DNA of 7,180 nucleotides from positions 1 to 7,180 of the forward strand of contig JAOZGF010000283.1 of assembly GCA_027491845.1 (NCBI GenBank), given 5' to 3'. Shown one piece after another: positions 5,589-7,180 of the stretch. The position numbers and the translations under genes are program-made. Origin of the DNA: Thermoproteota archaeon. GTDB lineage: Archaea; Korarchaeota; JAOZGF01. Each line of letters begins with the position of its first letter. Within the stretch, counting starts at the first letter, position 1. Under the pieces are notes generated by a model. That model was not told the DNA's origin. It was given only the letters and a program-made list of their open reading frames with translations, and made no database searches.

Positions 5589-6422
5589 ATGAGCGTGGTC
5601 TTGACCCGAACCTTCAAGGATTTAAGCAATCTCCTTAAAGAATCACTTTTTTCCGAGGAGACCTCAAGCAGAAAAGGATTACTTCAACTATTAAATGCAA
5701 AAACGAAAATCATTACATTGTCCTCTTTCATTTTTGTTTCAGTAATCCTGCATAATCTTTACTTACTAATTCTCCTGGGTTCAATCTCCATCTTATTAGG
5801 TCTACTATCTAAGATTGACATAAGAGACTTGATTATAGGCACAACATTTTTCATTCCCATCTATGCAGGGATCATCATGACCCCTATTCTCTTTTTCCAG
5901 CACGGCGAGAACCTGTTGTCCCTAGAACTCCTAGGCCGCACATTGACGATCACAAAGGAAGGTTTAGAGGCCTTCTCAACATTCACTTTAAGGGTTTGGG
6001 TATGTGTTTCCTATTCCTTCTTGCTTTTCCACACAACGAGGTTCCATGAAATTGCGAAGGCATTAAGAAAACTTGGCTTACCTCCATTAATCTCCACCTC
6101 GCTTAGCATGGCGTTCACCTACACATTTTTCTTCATTGACATGATCTGGAGGATGCTAACTGCCAGAGAAAGCAGATTAACGGGTAAAGAAAGCTTCTTG
6201 AAAACAATCAAGAACACTTCATCCATTGTCGGGTCCCTCCTAGTTAGGGCATATGAGAAAAGTGAAAGAATAAACTATGCAATGATTTCAAGGGGATATA
6301 GAGGGGAAGTAATCACTTTAAACCATTCAGCCCTCAGAAAGAGGGATTATGTTTTCATGGCTCTCTCCTTCCCGCTACTTGCATTAGTCTTGTTTACAGA
6401 GTTAACAGGAGGATCTACGTGA
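5589..6422 (+). CDS. ecfT: Energy-coupling factor transporter transmembrane subunit EcfT (CbiQ family)
   Basis: Membrane scaffold of an ECF-type importer: it couples ATP hydrolysis by EcfA subunits to toppling of a substrate-binding S component. 277 residues, usual size. Hydrophobic segments lie near 41-58, 59-74, 81-103 and 131-148, with another near 170-188 and a C-terminal one at about 254-272. The long cytoplasmic part between them carries the two coupling-helix signatures of the family: TARESRLTG (191-199) and AMISRGYRG (231-239), the A-R-G motifs that dock in the ATPase grooves. The N-terminus (about 1-40) is soluble and Ser-rich, then LLNAKTK leads into the first membrane helix. ATG at 5589 follows AAGGGAG. 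It overlaps the ATPase gene by four bases. The CbiQ cobalt type versus vitamin type cannot be settled, because no CbiM, CbiN or S component is present. Confidence 0.93.
   Translation: MSVVLTRTFKDLSNLLKESLFSEETSSRKGLLQLLNAKTKIITLSSFIFVSVILHNLYLLILLGSISILLGLLSKIDIRDLIIGTTFFIPIYAGIIMTPILFFQHGENLLSLELLGRTLTITKEGLEAFSTFTLRVWVCVSYSFLLFHTTRFHEIAKALRKLGLPPLISTSLSMAFTYTFFFIDMIWRMLTARESRLTGKESFLKTIKNTSSIVGSLLVRAYEKSERINYAMISRGYRGEVITLNHSALRKRDYVFMALSFPLLALVLFTELTGGST
6407..6412 (+). promoter_or_regulatory. Ribosome-binding site of ecfA
   Basis: AGGAGG lies within the end of ecfT, six bases before the GTG at 6419. It makes the non-ATG start and the GTGA overlap convincing. Confidence 0.75.
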
Positions 6423-7105
6423 ACGAAGAAGTCGTGAGACTAACAAACGTTACATACACTTACCCAGGAAAAGTCATTGGGGTCAAAAACATTTCATTAA
6501 GCGTCAAAAAGAAAGAGAAAGTCCTAATCCTAGGCCCAAATGGATCCGGCAAAACAACACTCCTCCTGCTCATAAACGGATTACTCAAAGGCTTCAAGGG
6601 GAAGATAGAAGTATTTGGAAAGGAAATAAACAAACATAACCCCTACCAACTTAGAAGGAAAATGGGCTTAGTGTTCCAGGATCCAAGAGACCAACTCTTT
6701 TCTCCCACAGTATGGGATGACGTGGCATTCGCACCGTTACACCTCGGCATTTCAAGGGAGGAAGTAAACAAAAGAGTTGAGGAAATCCTAAGAGAACTCG
6801 AAATTTGGCACCTAAGAAACAGGCCCCCTTGGAGGCTGAGTGAAGGAGAAAAAAAGAAAGTAGCCCTTGCAACCGTCATAATCATGAAGCCAGAACTCCT
6901 GCTTTTAGACGAGCCCTTCGCAAACCTTGACGAAGAAACAATAAATGAAATCCTACACATACTCAGAAAAATAGGGAAAGAAAGAGATTTAACCCTCATA
7001 ACGACAGGCCACACCGTTAACCAAAAGAAAATTAAAGGGTTAACCCAAAAAACATATGTCCTCAACAAAAGAAAAGAACTGGAGAACTATTACGTTGAAC
7101 CTTAA
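6419..7105 (+). CDS. ecfA: Energy-coupling factor transporter ATPase EcfA (CbiO-like ABC protein)
   Basis: Cytoplasmic ABC ATPase that powers the ECF importer with EcfT. 228 residues. Walker A GPNGSGKT (39-46), Q-loop VFQDPRDQLF (85-94, the ECF-typical QDP-x-DQLF), ABC signature LSEGEKKKVALA (140-151), Walker B LLLLDEPFANLD (160-171) with catalytic Glu165, and switch His198 in TTGHTV. After the switch histidine the protein is short (about 30 residues) and lacks the usual A-D-R-x-x-V-L-x-x-G-x-I strand-turn and the C-terminal tail of 260-280-residue relatives; the end reads YVLNKRKELENYYVEP. The reading frame looks intact. GTG start at 6419, preceded by AGGAGG, overlapping the ecfT stop. Only one ATPase gene is present, so the transporter would use a homodimer or a second ATPase encoded elsewhere. 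Confidence 0.93.
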   Translation: MNEEVVRLTNVTYTYPGKVIGVKNISLSVKKKEKVLILGPNGSGKTTLLLLINGLLKGFKGKIEVFGKEINKHNPYQLRRKMGLVFQDPRDQLFSPTVWDDVAFAPLHLGISREEVNKRVEEILRELEIWHLRNRPPWRLSEGEKKKVALATVIIMKPELLLLDEPFANLDEETINEILHILRKIGKERDLTLITTGHTVNQKKIKGLTQKTYVLNKRKELENYYVEP

Positions 7106-7152
7106 AGCTCTTGCCCATAACGTCTTCATCATAGCCCCACATTCCCAGGGTT

Positions 7153-7163
7153 AAAACAAAAAA
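7153..7163 (-). terminator. Possible oligo-T tract on the minus strand at the right edge
   Basis: The minus strand reads TTTTTTGTTTT here, preceded by a possible TAG stop at 7175-7177. This would fit the 3' end of a minus-strand gene lying to the right and converging on ecfA. The same A-rich stretch could instead be part of a plus-strand promoter. No gene is supported between 7106 and 7180. Confidence 0.25.
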
Positions 7164-7180
7164 GTGAAAAGCCGCTAAAA

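Noticed and set aside
7062..7178. Open minus-strand frame entering from the right edge, with a hydrophobic stretch (FHFFVLTLGMWGYD).
   Set aside because: It would overlap the ecfA 3' end by about 44 bases, is only 38 codons, and another minus-strand frame offers a stop followed by a T-tract, a more natural gene end.

Overview
The window reads as a moderately AT-rich archaeal chromosome fragment. Genes are packed closely on both strands. Starts are preceded by GGTGAT/GGAGG-type ribosome-binding sites, several genes start with TTG or GTG, and upstream regions carry BRE/TATA-like promoter elements instead of bacterial -35/-10 boxes. From memory of the family, HisG (long form, with an extra segment ahead of the PRPP loop) most resembles the thaumarchaeal/TACK type, so I infer a TACK-group archaeon (for example Nitrososphaeria or Bathyarchaeia). 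I cannot place it more precisely without a search.

Layout. Positions 1-4189 hold a dispersed histidine-biosynthesis cluster. On the minus strand, in transcription order, are hisG (ATP phosphoribosyltransferase), hisC (histidinol-phosphate aminotransferase), hisB (monofunctional imidazoleglycerol-phosphate dehydratase) and hisH (glutaminase subunit of IGP synthase, cut by the left edge). hisB and hisH abut (TAAATG) and form one transcription unit that runs off the left edge. Between hisC and hisB, on the opposite strand, sits a small cap-less HAD phosphatase gene, preceded by and overlapping a possible 66-residue ORF. HisB here has no fused phosphatase domain, so this HAD protein is a natural candidate for the histidinol-phosphate phosphatase step that follows HisC. 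That assignment is inference.

Positions 4331-5377 (minus) hold a Gfo/Idh/MocA-family NAD(P)-dependent oxidoreductase of unknown substrate, probably its own unit. A 200-base divergent promoter region separates it from a plus-strand pair at 5589-7105: an EcfT/CbiQ-type transmembrane subunit and an EcfA ATPase, joined by a GTGA overlap. No substrate-binding S component is visible, so the imported vitamin or metal cannot be named. The last 75 bases hold no supported gene.

How the genes work together: HisG starts the pathway from ATP and PRPP, HisH with HisF (not seen) makes IGP, HisB dehydrates it, HisC aminates the product, and a phosphatase (perhaps the HAD protein) gives histidinol. The oxidoreductase and ECF genes look like unrelated neighbours. 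I saw no mobile element, CRISPR array, rRNA or tRNA.
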